Shown: in pieces, positions 27,178 through 36,236 of the stretch | How positions within the stretch are numbered: position 1 is the first letter of the stretch | Layout of the letters: each line of letters opens with the position of its first letter | Assembly: GCF_003665435.1 (NCBI RefSeq) | Contig: NZ_CP023407.1 | Location: forward strand, 3,100,001 to 3,164,000 | Reading direction: 5' to 3' | Length of the DNA stretch: 64,000 bases | From: Streptomyces fungicidicus | GTDB taxonomy: Bacteria; Actinomycetota; Actinomycetes; Streptomycetales; Streptomycetaceae | Notes under the pieces: generated by a model | Databases searched by the model: none | What the model was told of the DNA's origin: nothing | What the model saw: only the letters and a program-made list of their open reading frames with translations | Translations under genes and position numbers: made by a program

Positions 27178-27562
27178 GCCCCCGGCCGAACGGCACCTGG
27201 CGGACTCCGCTACGGCCGGCCGCCAGGCGCCCCCTGTCCAGGTGAGTGACGCGACCGGCTCATCACCGACCCCCGGCCGACCGGAAAACGCTGCCGACGG
27301 GCCGCGTGGGACGACGGCGACGGCGCGTCACCGGCCCGGATGAGCCGGGCCCGGTGTCTGCCGGCCGTCAGGCGTCCCCCTGGCCGGCCAGTCGGCACGT
27401 TGCCTCCGGCATCCGCGGCGGGCCGCGTCGGACGACGGCGACGAGGCTTCACCGGCCCGGAGGGGGCTGGGGCGGGCGGCGGGGTGCCGGTTCGGCCGAG
27501 GCTCAGTCGGCCGAACCGGCGCCCTGCCGCATTCTGCACCACCGGGCGCGGGCGCGGTGGTG
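27178..27562. other. Intergenic region with a 42-bp imperfect direct repeat
   Basis: 385 bases without a credible gene. Two copies of a 42-bp sequence (27299-27340 and 27420-27461) match at about 38 of 42 positions, 121 bp apart. A terminator hairpin lies at its right end. Confidence 0.6.
27486..27520. terminator. Terminator hairpin between UGD and CGNR genes
   Basis: A perfect 14-bp stem (GCCGGTTCGGCCGA with its complement) and a 7-nt loop, between two convergent genes. Confidence 0.8.
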
Positions 27563-28069
27563 CTACGCCTCCTTCGCCCGGTAGCGGCGCATCTTCGCGC
27601 GGGCCCCGCACACCTGCATGGAGCACCAGCGGCCGCGTCCGGCGGGGCTGCGGTCGTAGTACGCCCAGAGGCAGTCGGCGGCCTCGCACGCCTTCAGCCG
27701 GTCCCAGGTGCCCGCCGTGACCGCCTCCGCGACGGCCGCGGCCACGCGGGAGAGCAGCGGCCCGTCGTCGACGGGGGCGAGGCCGGCCGTGCCGTCCACC
27801 GGGTCGACCGTGACCACCAGCGGGGCCCGGGCGAGCAGCTCGCCGAGCGGGGTGACCTCGCGGTGCGGCGGGTGCCCGGCGTGGGCGAGCAGCGTGGCGC
27901 GCAGCGACTCGCGCAGTTCGCGGGCCTGTGCTGCCGATTCCCCGGTGATGCCGAGACGCGCGCGGACGTCCGCCGTGTCCAGCGTGTCAACGCCCGACTC
28001 GACGTCCAGGGTGTTGACCAGGTCCCGGACCAGGACGAGTGTCCCGGGCGGGGCCGCTCTCTCGCTCAT
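27563..28069 (-). CDS. CGNR zinc-finger-type regulator (variant CGAR motif)
   Basis: 168 residues. The N-terminal ~120 residues resemble the ABATE domain of CGNR proteins (LVRDLVNTLDVESGVDTLDT). The C terminus has four zinc-ligand cysteines in C-x4-C pairs (ACEAADC and WCSMQVC) and a basic tail. The family-naming CGNR reads CGAR here. These proteins are thought to be DNA-binding regulators, often linked to stress or xenobiotics. ATG at 28069 is used; a GTG at 28084 is an alternative. Divergent from two VOC genes, which it might control. Confidence 0.75.
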   Translation of the reverse strand: MSERAAPPGTLVLVRDLVNTLDVESGVDTLDTADVRARLGITGESAAQARELRESLRATLLAHAGHPPHREVTPLGELLARAPLVVTVDPVDGTAGLAPVDDGPLLSRVAAAVAEAVTAGTWDRLKACEAADCLWAYYDRSPAGRGRWCSMQVCGARAKMRRYRAKEA

Positions 28070-28178
28070 GCCTTCGGGGACCACCTCTCCTATTCCCTTG
28101 CGACGTTACCTCCGATGCGGGAGCATGCGGTAACGGTTACTGGTTGACCGGCTTTGCCGGTAACGACAGGAGGAAGTC

Positions 28179-28538
28179 ATGTCCCTTGCCAAGGTGGGAG
28201 CCGTCGTCCTGGACTGTCCGGACCCGCACGCGCTGGCCGGCTTCTACGCCGGGGTGCTGGGCGGCACCGTGGTCGACGAGGAGGACTGGGTCGAGCTGAA
28301 GGTGCCCGGCGGCCCGGTCGTCGCCTTCCAGACGGCCCCGGAGTACGTCCCGCCCACGTGGCCGTCCCCCGAGGGCTCGCAGCAGTTCCACCTGGACCTG
28401 ACGGTCGAGGATCTCGACGCCGCCGAGAAGGAGGTGCTGGCGCTGGGCGCGAAGCCGCTGGACGCCGACGACCGGGCGCGGACCTTCCGGGTTTACGCGG
28501 ATCCGGCCGGGCACCCGTTCTGCCTCTGTGCCTGCTGA
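28179..28538 (+). CDS. VOC superfamily (glyoxalase/bleomycin-resistance fold) protein, copy 1
   Basis: 119 residues, a single VOC unit: GAVVLDCPDPHALAGFYAGVLGG at the start, QQFHLDLTVEDLDAAEKEVLALGA in the middle and RVYADPAGHPFCLC at the end. VOC proteins bind metal and act as isomerases, dioxygenases or drug binders; the substrate is unknown. A GGAGGAAG ribosome site precedes the ATG. The next gene is a paralog, so the pair comes from tandem duplication. Confidence 0.82.
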   Translation: MSLAKVGAVVLDCPDPHALAGFYAGVLGGTVVDEEDWVELKVPGGPVVAFQTAPEYVPPTWPSPEGSQQFHLDLTVEDLDAAEKEVLALGAKPLDADDRARTFRVYADPAGHPFCLCAC

Positions 28539-28571
28539 CGACCGAAGACACCGATGACACCGGGAGGACCC

Positions 28572-28964
28572 ATGGCCGCCGTGGCCCGTCTGCGTTCCGT
28601 CGTGCTCGACTGCCCCGACCCGCGCGAGCTGGCCGTCTTCTACGCGGCCGTCGGCGGCGGCACGCCCGAGGAGGACGGCCCGGACTGGGTGGTGCTCCAG
28701 ATCCCGGCGGGACCGCGGCTGGCCTTCCAGCGTGCGCCGGGATACACCGCGCCCCAGTGGCCGCGCGCCGACCACGGCTCCCAGCAGTTCCACCTCGACT
28801 TCGACGCCGGCGGGACCTGGGAGGAGGTCGACACGGCCGAGGAGAAGGTGCTGGCGCTGGGGGCGAAGGTGCTGGACCGGGAGGACTACGAGAGCAAGGA
28901 CTTCCGGGTCTACGCCGACCCGGCGGGGCACCCGTTCTGCCTCTGCCGGATCGAACAGCCCTGA
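28572..28964 (+). CDS. VOC superfamily protein, copy 2
   Basis: 130 residues, clearly homologous to the preceding gene (VVLDCPDPRELAVFYAAVGG, SQQFHLDFDAGG, RVYADPAGHPFCLC). The ATG at 28572 is chosen for its GGGAGGA site; an ATG at 28554 has none. It lies 33 bp after copy 1, so they are probably co-transcribed. Function not known. Confidence 0.8.
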   Translation: MAAVARLRSVVLDCPDPRELAVFYAAVGGGTPEEDGPDWVVLQIPAGPRLAFQRAPGYTAPQWPRADHGSQQFHLDFDAGGTWEEVDTAEEKVLALGAKVLDREDYESKDFRVYADPAGHPFCLCRIEQP

Positions 28965-28974
28965 CCGTCGCCCG

Positions 28975-30105
28975 TCAGGGCCGGTCCAGATCGGCGATGG
29001 TCGCCGTCGACGGGGGCCGGCGCTGCTGGGCCACATGGGCGGCGAATCCGGCGGCGCGCAGCACCCGCTGGACGTTGCCCCAGGTCAGCAGCGCGACCTC
29101 GGCCTCGTCCCAGCCGCGACGCAGCAGCTCGGCGATGAGCGTCGGGTAGCAGGAGGTGTCGCCCAGCTCCTGCGGATGGGCGCCGCCGGTGTCGTACGTC
29201 CCGGAGAGACCGACGCACTCCGGTCCGGCGACCGCGCGGACCCGGTCGAGGTGGTCGGCGACGTCCCGGACGGTCGTGCCCGACTGCTCGGCGGCCAGCG
29301 GCACCATGCACAGGCCCTTGGCCCTGCCCACCTCGGCGAGCAGTTCGTCGGGGAGGTTGGCGGGGTGAGGGCGCAGGTCGCGGGCGGCGGAGCGGCTGAA
29401 CAGCACGGGCGCCTTGGAGACGGTGAGGACGCGGCGGATCACCGGGGTGGAGGCGTACGAGAGGTCGGCGATCACGCCGAGCCGGTTCATCTCGCGGACG
29501 ACCTCCTCGCCGAACCGGGTCAGTCCGCCCGCTCCCGCCCAGGAGGCGCCCGCCAGGGTGAGCACCCGCAGTCCGAGGGCGTGCAGCGCGCGCAGGACGC
29601 TCAGGGAGTCGCCGAGGGCGGCGGCACCGGCGGGGCCGAACAGCACGGCGACCCGGCCGCAGTTGCGGGCGTCGCTGACGTCTCCCGCCGTGCGGGCGGG
29701 GCGCAGGCCCCCGTCGTGGGCGGCGACCACCCCCTTCGCCAGGTCCAGCTGGTCCAGGGCGGCGCCGACGGCCCGGTCGCCCTCCGCGCCCTCGGGCAGG
29801 CGCAGCGACCAGAACACGGCGCCGACCCGGCCCTCGCGCAGCCGGGGCACGTCCGTGTCGAGGCCGCTCTCCCCGAGGTCGAGGTCGTACCAGGGCAGCC
29901 GTCGCAGCGCCCACGGCAGCCCGCTGCAGCCGTCGGCGACGGGGTGGGCGGCGAGAACGGCCCGGGCCCGGGTGAGGGGCTCGGCGTCCGGGTCGGAGAC
30001 CGGCTCGTACGTCTCCGGCGCGACGACGACAGCCTCCTGCGGATACGGCTCGTCGACGCGGCCTATCTCGGCGGCGGTGTGCAGGTCGTCCTGGAGATCG
30101 GCCAT
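28975..30105 (-). CDS. Membrane dipeptidase (peptidase M19) paralog lacking all zinc ligands
   Basis: 376 residues, alignable along its length with the adjacent dipeptidase, but every metal ligand is changed: the H-x-D pair is Cys60/Gly62 (DGCSGLPW), the bridging Glu is Ala159, and the two later histidines are Tyr217 (ADLSYAS) and Arg238 (LFSRSAARD). The GGDYDG substrate loop reads SGTYDT. It keeps fold signatures such as [21 protein letters not shown]. It cannot be a normal zinc dipeptidase; it may bind a ligand or partner. Frame and codon use are intact, so it is a maintained pseudoenzyme and not a broken gene. It is separate from its neighbour by 110 bp. Confidence 0.85.
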   Translation of the reverse strand: MADLQDDLHTAAEIGRVDEPYPQEAVVVAPETYEPVSDPDAEPLTRARAVLAAHPVADGCSGLPWALRRLPWYDLDLGESGLDTDVPRLREGRVGAVFWSLRLPEGAEGDRAVGAALDQLDLAKGVVAAHDGGLRPARTAGDVSDARNCGRVAVLFGPAGAAALGDSLSVLRALHALGLRVLTLAGASWAGAGGLTRFGEEVVREMNRLGVIADLSYASTPVIRRVLTVSKAPVLFSRSAARDLRPHPANLPDELLAEVGRAKGLCMVPLAAEQSGTTVRDVADHLDRVRAVAGPECVGLSGTYDTGGAHPQELGDTSCYPTLIAELLRRGWDEAEVALLTWGNVQRVLRAAGFAAHVAQQRRPPSTATIADLDRP

Positions 30106-30215
30106 CACGGGCTCCGTACGTCGTGACCTCGTCGGTACGGTCACCGTCGCACGGAGCCCCCGCGGGCTTCCTGGTGAACGAGGCGTTCGGGGGTACACCC
30201 GCCCGCCGTCCCCGT

Positions 30216-31403
30216 TCAGCCGTCGAGCGACTCCAGCGTGGCGTGGGAGGGCGCGCGGGTCGCCCGCAGGTCCCGGGCCACGTCCTCGGCGGCGCCCAGC
30301 ACCCGCACCGCGTTCCGCCAGGTGAGCTTCGCCAGATCGGTCCTGGACCAGCCGCGGTCGAGCAGCTCCGCGATCAGGTTCGGGTAGCCGGAGACGTCGT
30401 TCAGGCCGTCCGGGGTGAAGGCCGTGCCGTCGTAGTCGCCGCCGATGCCGAGGTGGTCGATGCCGGCCGCCTCGCGCATGTGGTCCAGATGGTCGGCGAC
30501 CGTGGAGACCGTCGCCACCGGACGCGGGTGGGCCTCCTCGAAGGCGCGGTGGACCGCCATCGCGTCCGCGGTGGTGTCGAGGTGGTGGAAGCCGTGCGCG
30601 CGCATGTTGTCGTCGGCCGCGGCCGTCCAGTCGACGGCGGCCTGGAGCACGAACTTCGGCACGAACGTCACCATCGCGACGCCGCCGTTGGCGGGCAGCC
30701 GCTCCAGCACGTCGTCCGGGATGTTGCGCGGGTGGTCGCAGACCGCGCGGGCGGAGGAGTGGGAGAAGATCACCGGCGCCGAGGTGGTGTCCAGCGCGTC
30801 CCGCATGGTCGTGGCGGCGACGTGGGAGAGGTCGACCAGCATCCCGAGCCGGTTCATCTCCCGCACCACCTCGCGGCCGAACGCCGACAGTCCGCCCACA
30901 CCGGGCTCGTCGGTCGCCGAGTCCGCCCACGCCACGTTGAAGTTGTGCGTGAGGGTCAGATAGCGCACGCCCAGGTCGTACAACCCGCGCAGGGTGCCGA
31001 GGGAGTTCGCGATCGAGTGACCGCCCTCCGCGCCCATCAGGGAGGCGATACGGCCCTGTCCGCGCGCCGCCTCCATGTCGGCGGCGGTCAGCGCGGGCGC
31101 CAGGTCCTCCGGGTACCGCTCCAGCAACCGCCGTACGCAGTCGATCTGTTCCAGGGTGGCGGGCACCGCGTCCGGCAGGTCCGCGCGGACGTACACCGAC
31201 CAGAACTGGGCGCCGACCCCGCCCGCCCGCAGCCGGGGGATGTCGGTGTGCAGATGGGCGGACTGGTCGCCGGTGATGTCGCGGGCGCCGAGGTCGTAGC
31301 GGACCTGTTCGCGCAGCGCCCAGGGCAGGTCGTTGTGCCCGTCGACGACGGGGAACTCGGCGAGCAGCGCCCGGGCTTCGCCGAGGGACGCCGGGGAACC
31401 CAT
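30216..31403 (-). CDS. Zinc dipeptidase (renal dipeptidase-like, peptidase M19)
   Basis: 395 residues. All binuclear-zinc ligands are present: His23 and Asp25 (DGHNDLPW), Glu126 (MGAEGGH), His194 (VDLSHVA) and His215 (FSHSSAR), plus GGDYDG. It appears to be the ortholog of S. coelicolor Sco3058, a studied homologue of human renal dipeptidase that cleaves L-Xaa-D-Xaa dipeptides. No signal peptide is seen. ATG at 31403 follows GGGAAG; a GTG at 31412 overlapping the purE stop is the alternative. Last active gene of a purK-purE-dipeptidase run. Confidence 0.92.
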   Translation of the reverse strand: MGSPASLGEARALLAEFPVVDGHNDLPWALREQVRYDLGARDITGDQSAHLHTDIPRLRAGGVGAQFWSVYVRADLPDAVPATLEQIDCVRRLLERYPEDLAPALTAADMEAARGQGRIASLMGAEGGHSIANSLGTLRGLYDLGVRYLTLTHNFNVAWADSATDEPGVGGLSAFGREVVREMNRLGMLVDLSHVAATTMRDALDTTSAPVIFSHSSARAVCDHPRNIPDDVLERLPANGGVAMVTFVPKFVLQAAVDWTAAADDNMRAHGFHHLDTTADAMAVHRAFEEAHPRPVATVSTVADHLDHMREAAGIDHLGIGGDYDGTAFTPDGLNDVSGYPNLIAELLDRGWSRTDLAKLTWRNAVRVLGAAEDVARDLRATRAPSHATLESLDG

Positions 31404-31408
31404 GCCGC

Positions 31409-31933
31409 TCACTTCCCGAAGCCGAAGCCGCTCGCGGACCCCTCGACCTTGGACCGCAGGCGCTTGCCCTTCTCGGTCGCCTGGTCGTTCAGCTCCTGCT
31501 GGAACTCCCGCATGCGGCCGAGGAGTTCCTCGTCGTGGCTGGCGAGGATCCGGGCCGCGAGCAGGCCCGCGTTGCGCGCCCCGCCCACGGAGACGGTGGC
31601 GACCGGGACCCCGGCCGGCATCTGCACGATGGACAGCAGGGAGTCCATGCCGTCGAGGTACTTCAGCGGCACGGGCACACCGATGACCGGCAGCGGGGTG
31701 ACCGAGGCGAGCATGCCGGGGAGGTGGGCGGCGCCGCCCGCGCCCGCGATGATCGCCTTGAGTCCACGGTCCGCGGCCTGCTCGCCGTACGCGATCATCT
31801 CGCGGGGCATGCGGTGCGCGGAGACGACGTCGACCTCGTAGCCGATCTCGAACTCGTCGAGGGCCTTGGCGGCCGCCTCCATGACGGGCCAGTCGGAGTC
31901 CGACCCCATGACAATGCCTACGACCGGGCTCAT
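31409..31933 (-). CDS. purE: PurE, N5-carboxyaminoimidazole ribonucleotide mutase
   Basis: 174 residues. The class I PurE signature is [13 protein letters not shown], then [10 protein letters not shown] with the catalytic Ser-x-His region, and [26 protein letters not shown]. It converts N5-CAIR to CAIR in purine synthesis and normally forms an octamer. The ATG overlaps the purK stop (ATGA). The C-terminal ~20 residues ([10 protein letters not shown]) look flexible. Confidence 0.97.
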   Translation of the reverse strand: MSPVVGIVMGSDSDWPVMEAAAKALDEFEIGYEVDVVSAHRMPREMIAYGEQAADRGLKAIIAGAGGAAHLPGMLASVTPLPVIGVPVPLKYLDGMDSLLSIVQMPAGVPVATVSVGGARNAGLLAARILASHDEELLGRMREFQQELNDQATEKGKRLRSKVEGSASGFGFGK

Positions 31934-33069
31934 TCGGTGATCGTGCCTCTCAGGTAGCCGGCTGCGTGACGGGCGCGCTCCAGCACGTCGTCCAGGTCGT
32001 CGCCGTAGGTGTTGACGTGGCCGACCTTGCGGCCGGGCTTCACGTCCTTGCCGTACATGTGGATCTTCAGCTGGGGGTCGCGGGCCATGCAGTGCAGGTA
32101 CGCGGAGTACATGTCCGGGTAGTCGCCGCCGAGGACGTTCACCATGACCGTCCACTTCGCGCGCGGGCGCGGGTCGCCCAGCGGGAGGTCGAGGACGGCG
32201 CGGACGTGGTTGGCGAACTGCGAGGTGATCGCGCCGTCCTGGCTCCAGTGGCCGGAGTTGTGCGGGCGCATCGCGAGTTCGTTGACGAGGATCCGGCCGT
32301 CGCGGGTCTGGAACAGCTCGACCGCGAGGTGGCCGACGACGCCGAGTTCCCTGGCGATGTTCAGCGCCATCTCCTCGGCGCGCAGCGCGAGCTCCTCGTC
32401 GAGGCCGGGGGCGGGCGCGATCACCGTGTCGCAGACGCCGTTCACCTGGCGGGACTCCACGACCGGGTAGGCGACAGCCTGGCCGTGCGGGGAGCGGACC
32501 ACGTTGGCGGCCAGCTCGCGCACGAAGTCGACCTTCTCCTCGGCGAGGACGGGAACGCCGGCCTTGAAGGGCTCGGCGGCCTCCTCCGCGGAGTCGACGA
32601 CCCACACGCCCTTGCCGTCGTAGCCGCCGCGGACGGTCTTGAGGACGACGGGGAAACCCTCCCCCTCGGCGGCGAACGCCGCCACGTCCTCGGGGCCGTC
32701 CACGATGCGGTGCCGCGGGCAGGGCACGCCGATCGCGTCGAGCTTCGCGCGCATCACGCCCTTGTCCTGGGCGTGCACGAGCGCGTCGGGGCCGGGGCGG
32801 ACGGGGACGCCGTCCGCCTCGAGGGCCCTGAGGTGCTCGGTGGGCACGTGCTCGTGGTCGAAGGTGATCACGTCGCAGCCGCGCGCGAACGCGCGCAGCG
32901 TCTCCAGGTCGCGGTAGTCGCCGACGACGACATCGCCGACCACCTGCGCCGCGGAATCCTGCGGAGTGTCACTGAGGAGCTTGAACCTGATGCCGAGGGG
33001 GATGCCTGCCTCGTGTGTCATACGAGCGAGCTGACCGCCGCCGACCATGCCGACTACCGGGAACGTCAC
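31930..33069 (-). CDS. purK: PurK, N5-carboxyaminoimidazole ribonucleotide synthetase
   Basis: 379 residues, ATP-grasp. Starts [13 protein letters not shown], with the ATP-grasp blocks [32 protein letters not shown] and [15 protein letters not shown]. It converts AIR with ATP and bicarbonate to N5-CAIR, the substrate of PurE, to which it is coupled by ATGA overlap. The GTG at 33069 is used; a TACCCT box 6 nt upstream suggests a leaderless transcript, although a GGGGG run is also present. Divergent from the GtrA gene. Confidence 0.96.
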   Translation of the reverse strand: MTFPVVGMVGGGQLARMTHEAGIPLGIRFKLLSDTPQDSAAQVVGDVVVGDYRDLETLRAFARGCDVITFDHEHVPTEHLRALEADGVPVRPGPDALVHAQDKGVMRAKLDAIGVPCPRHRIVDGPEDVAAFAAEGEGFPVVLKTVRGGYDGKGVWVVDSAEEAAEPFKAGVPVLAEEKVDFVRELAANVVRSPHGQAVAYPVVESRQVNGVCDTVIAPAPGLDEELALRAEEMALNIARELGVVGHLAVELFQTRDGRILVNELAMRPHNSGHWSQDGAITSQFANHVRAVLDLPLGDPRPRAKWTVMVNVLGGDYPDMYSAYLHCMARDPQLKIHMYGKDVKPGRKVGHVNTYGDDLDDVLERARHAAGYLRGTITE

Positions 33070-33181
33070 GCCCCCAGGGTATCGGCCCGCGCCACGGTGG
33101 CCGATTTCGCTCCCGTAGGAAGCCGAAGTCCCCCGCCCGACCTCCACGTCGGCAGGAAGATCGCGCGGGCGGGTGGTTAGC

Positions 33182-33712
33182 ATGACTGGGTTGACGCATT
33201 CGACGGACGGGAGCCTGCGGACGATGGAACGTGGTTCCTCGGGGCTTCGACGGCTTTTCCGGGAAGCGGCCAAGTTCGGCGCGGTCGGAGGAGCCGGGGT
33301 ACTGGTCAACCTGGGCGTGTTCAACCTGGTCCGGCAGGTGACCGACCTCCAGGTGGTGCGGGCGAGCGTCATCGCCACCATCGTGGCGATCGTCTTCAAC
33401 TACGTCGGCTTCCGGTATTTCACCTACCGGGACCGCGACAAGTCCGGGCGCACCCGTGAGATGTCCCTGTTCCTGCTGTACAGCGCCATCGGCCTGGTGA
33501 TCGAGAACGGCGTGCTCTACACGGCGACCTACGGATTCGGCTGGGACAGCCCGCTGCAGAGCAACGTCTTCAAGTTCCTCGGCATCGGCGTCGCGACCCT
33601 GTTCCGCTTCTGGTCGTACCGCACCTGGGTGTTCCGTGCGATCCCGGCCCGCGAGCCGGTGGCGCGGAGCGCGTCCTCCGACGGCTCCCGCCGGACACAG
33701 CGCGTGCCGTAG
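33182..33712 (+). CDS. GtrA family membrane protein
   Basis: 176 residues with four predicted membrane spans (~28-50, ~57-78, ~95-115, ~125-145). The opening FGAVGGAGVLVNLGVFNLV and NYVGFRYFTYRDRDKSG are typical of GtrA proteins, small membrane proteins linked to moving polyprenyl-linked sugars across the membrane. ATG at 33182 is used with GGGTGG upstream; ATG at 33224 is possible. No glycosyltransferase is adjacent, but the envelope block lies 10 kb away. Confidence 0.8.
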   Translation: MTGLTHSTDGSLRTMERGSSGLRRLFREAAKFGAVGGAGVLVNLGVFNLVRQVTDLQVVRASVIATIVAIVFNYVGFRYFTYRDRDKSGRTREMSLFLLYSAIGLVIENGVLYTATYGFGWDSPLQSNVFKFLGIGVATLFRFWSYRTWVFRAIPAREPVARSASSDGSRRTQRVP

Positions 33713-33729
33713 GGCCCGTCCGGGGCCCG

Positions 33730-35004
33730 TCAGCGCACCGTGCGGCGGGTCTCGTCGTCCGGGGACTTCTGCGGGGGCGTGCGGGAGAGGAACAGGCCGA
33801 AGACGGGCGGGCCGGCCTGCAGCATCTCCAGACGGCCGCCGTCGGCCTCCGCCAGGTCCCGGGCGACGGCGAGCCCGATGCCGGTGGAGTTGCGGCCGCT
33901 GATGGCCCTCTCGAAGATCCGCGCGCCCAGGTCGGCGGGGACGCCGGGCCCCTCGTCGGTGACCTCCACGACGACCTGGTTGCCGGTGACCCGGGTGCGC
34001 AGGGCGACCGTGCCGCCCCCGTGCATCAGCGAGTTCTCGATCAGCGCCGCCAGCACCTGGGCGACCGCGCCCGGGGTGCCCACCGCCCGCAGCTCCCGCT
34101 TGCCCGAGGTGACGATCGCGCGGCCCGCGCTGCGGTAGGCGGGGCGCCACTCGGCGAGCTGCTGCTTGATCACCTCGTCCAGGTCGAAGGTGACCGCGGA
34201 GCCGGTGCGCGGGTCGCGGGAGTTGGTCAGCAGCCGCTCCACCACGTCCGTCAGCCGCTCCACCTGCGCCAGCGCAATTGTGGCCTCCTCCTTCACCGTG
34301 TCCGGGTCGTCGGTGAGGGTGATCTCCTCCAGGCGCATGGACAGCGCGGTGAGGGGGGTGCGCAGCTGGTGGGAGGCGTCGGCGGCGAGGCGCCGCTCCG
34401 CGGTCAGCATCCGGGCGATCCGCTCGGCGGAGCGGTCCAGCACGTCCGCGACCCGGTCCAGCTCGGGCACGCCGTAGCGGCGGTGGCGGGGGCGCGGGTC
34501 GCCGGAGCCGAGGCGCTCGGCGGTCTCCGCGAGGTCGGTCAGCGGGGAGGCCAGCCGGCTGGCCTGGCGGACCGCCAGCAGCACCGCCGCGATCACCGCG
34601 AGCAGCGCCACCAGGCCGATGATCAGCAGCGTGCGGCCGACCTCCCGGGTCACCGAGGAGCGCGGCTCCTGCACGGTGACCGTCTCGCCCTCCTCGCCGG
34701 GCGCCGTGGCGCTGATGACGTCGCCCTCCGGCTTGGCGCCGACCTCGATGGGCGGCTTGCCGGGGATCCGGATGACGGCGTACCGGTCCTCGGCGACCTG
34801 GTCGCTGATGATCTCGGCGGTGACCTTGTCCTCGACGAGCAGCCGGCTGTCGACGATGCTGGCCAGCCGCACCGCCTCGGACTCCACCCGTTCCCGGGCG
34901 CTCTCGCTGATCGTGCGGGTCTCGACGATCACCAGGGAGACGCCGAAGACGGCGATGACGACGAGCACCACGGCGAGCGTGGACTGGATCAGGCGGCGGC
35001 GCAT
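33730..35004 (-). CDS. Sensor histidine kinase
   Basis: 424 residues: membrane span ~8-27, an extracytoplasmic sensor region of about 95 residues, second span ~125-145, HAMP ~146-195, the dimerisation helix with phospho-acceptor His212 (ASHQLRTPLTAL) and a HATPase_c domain (ENSLMHGG N-box, DEGPGVP and STGIGLAVARDL G-boxes). The signal is unknown. It is transcribed after the response regulator gene with a 40-bp gap containing a small hairpin, so the pair is a two-component system. Confidence 0.92.
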   Translation of the reverse strand: MRRRLIQSTLAVVLVVIAVFGVSLVIVETRTISESARERVESEAVRLASIVDSRLLVEDKVTAEIISDQVAEDRYAVIRIPGKPPIEVGAKPEGDVISATAPGEEGETVTVQEPRSSVTREVGRTLLIIGLVALLAVIAAVLLAVRQASRLASPLTDLAETAERLGSGDPRPRHRRYGVPELDRVADVLDRSAERIARMLTAERRLAADASHQLRTPLTALSMRLEEITLTDDPDTVKEEATIALAQVERLTDVVERLLTNSRDPRTGSAVTFDLDEVIKQQLAEWRPAYRSAGRAIVTSGKRELRAVGTPGAVAQVLAALIENSLMHGGGTVALRTRVTGNQVVVEVTDEGPGVPADLGARIFERAISGRNSTGIGLAVARDLAEADGGRLEMLQAGPPVFGLFLSRTPPQKSPDDETRRTVR

Positions 35005-35024
35005 GTCCTCTTACCCAAGACGAA

Positions 35025-35043
35025 GAGACCCCGGCGGGGTCTC
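35025..35043. promoter_or_regulatory. Small hairpin between response regulator and kinase genes
   Basis: GAGACCCC-GGC-GGGGTCTC, an 8-bp stem with a 3-nt loop, in the 40-bp gap. It could protect or partly terminate the transcript and set the regulator:kinase ratio. Confidence 0.4.
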
Positions 35044-35044
35044 G

Positions 35045-35722
35045 CTAGCTCTTCTCGAAGCGGAAGCCCACGCCTCGCACGGTGGCGATGTAGCGCGGGT
35101 TGGCCGCGTCGTCGCCCAGCTTCTTGCGCAGCCAGGAGATGTGCATGTCGAGGGTCTTGGTGGAGGACCACCAGGTGGTGTCCCAGACCTCCCGCATCAG
35201 CTGGTCGCGGGTGACGACCCGGCCCGCGTCGCGCACCAGCACCCGCAGCAGGTCGAACTCCTTCGCGGTGAGCTGCAGCTCCTCGTCGCCCATCCACGCC
35301 CGGTGCGACTCGACGTCGATGCGCACCCCGTGGGTGGCGGGCGGCTGCTGGGGCTCGGACGCGCCGCGCCGCAGCAGGGCCCGTACCCGGGCCAGCAGCT
35401 CGGCGAGCCGGAACGGCTTGGTGACGTAGTCGTCGGCGCCCGCGTCGAGGCCGACGACCGTGTCCACCTCGTCGGCGCGGGCGGTCAGGATCAGCAGGGG
35501 AACCGTGTGCCCCTCGGAGCGGAGCCTGCGGGCGACCTCCAGGCCGTCCATGCCGGGCAGTCCGAGGTCGAGGACCACCAGGTCGATGCCGCCCCGCATG
35601 CCGGCTTCGAGTGCGGCGGGTCCGTCCTCACGCACCTCGACTTCGTAGCCCTCCCGGCGCAGGGCGCGGGCCAGCGGCTCCGAGATGGACGCGTCGTCCT
35701 CGGCGAGCAGTACACGGGTCAT
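35045..35722 (-). CDS. OmpR/PhoB-family response regulator
   Basis: 225 residues. Receiver domain with the acidic pair Asp9/Asp10, phospho-acceptor Asp52 (VVLDLGLPGMDG) and Lys102 (YVTKPF); winged-helix DNA-binding domain from ~residue 130 to the end (LTAKEFDLLRVLV, SWLRKKLGDD, VRGVGFRFEKS). It probably controls transcription on phosphorylation by the kinase encoded next. Targets are unknown. Confidence 0.93.
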   Translation of the reverse strand: MTRVLLAEDDASISEPLARALRREGYEVEVREDGPAALEAGMRGGIDLVVLDLGLPGMDGLEVARRLRSEGHTVPLLILTARADEVDTVVGLDAGADDYVTKPFRLAELLARVRALLRRGASEPQQPPATHGVRIDVESHRAWMGDEELQLTAKEFDLLRVLVRDAGRVVTRDQLMREVWDTTWWSSTKTLDMHISWLRKKLGDDAANPRYIATVRGVGFRFEKS

Positions 35723-36236
35723 GCCAGTGATGGTAGACCCGCCGCCAAGGGGCCCGGGGTGTGATCACCCGCGTTGATTCTTACCTCCGGCATACCCGTT
35801 TCTCACCTCCGGCGCCCGGAGACGGACCTGCGGCTGTGGGGTGCGACCCTGGGAGGGACCTTCGAATGCGTGATCGCGGTTCCACTGAAACCTGTGATCC
35901 GTGTCTCAAGTCCTTCCATATCCGGCACTGTACTGCCGTATGGTGAATCAACGCCTGTTGCACCACGGGGACCTTTGGCGCACTTGACGCCGAAGGTCTC
36001 TTTCGTGTGCGGGCCGGCCTTCGAGCCGGCCCCTGAAGGAATGACCTGTGGCCGGGCCTCAACCGCGCACCGATGCGCGCTGAGGCGTGGATCCCGGTGG
36101 TCGTCGTCCGCCGCTCCGTGACCCGGAGCGGCCGCCCTGGGGCGTGGGGCGGACGGTGCGACCCTGCCGGTGCCGGCCGCCCCCCACCGGGCGCGTACAC
36201 GCTCGCGCGACGCGTCCCGACCAGCAAGGAACGACC
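35723..36236. other. Long intergenic/leader region upstream of the peptide transporter
   Basis: 514 bases between the divergent response regulator and POT transporter genes. No protein gene is convincing here. A TATGGT box near 35939 could start a transcript that would carry a ~285-nt leader with two strong hairpins (listed separately). Confidence 0.4.
35970..36032 (+). promoter_or_regulatory. Two-hairpin leader upstream of POT transporter gene
   Basis: Hairpin 1 (35970-35998) pairs GACCTTTGGCG with CGCCGAAGGTC (one G-U pair) and is followed by a short CTCTTT run, so it resembles an intrinsic terminator. Hairpin 2 (36011-36032) is GGGCCGGC-CTTCGA-GCCGGCCC. They lie 205-267 nt upstream of the ATG and may attenuate or stabilise the mRNA; hairpin 1 could instead simply end upstream transcription. 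Confidence 0.45.
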
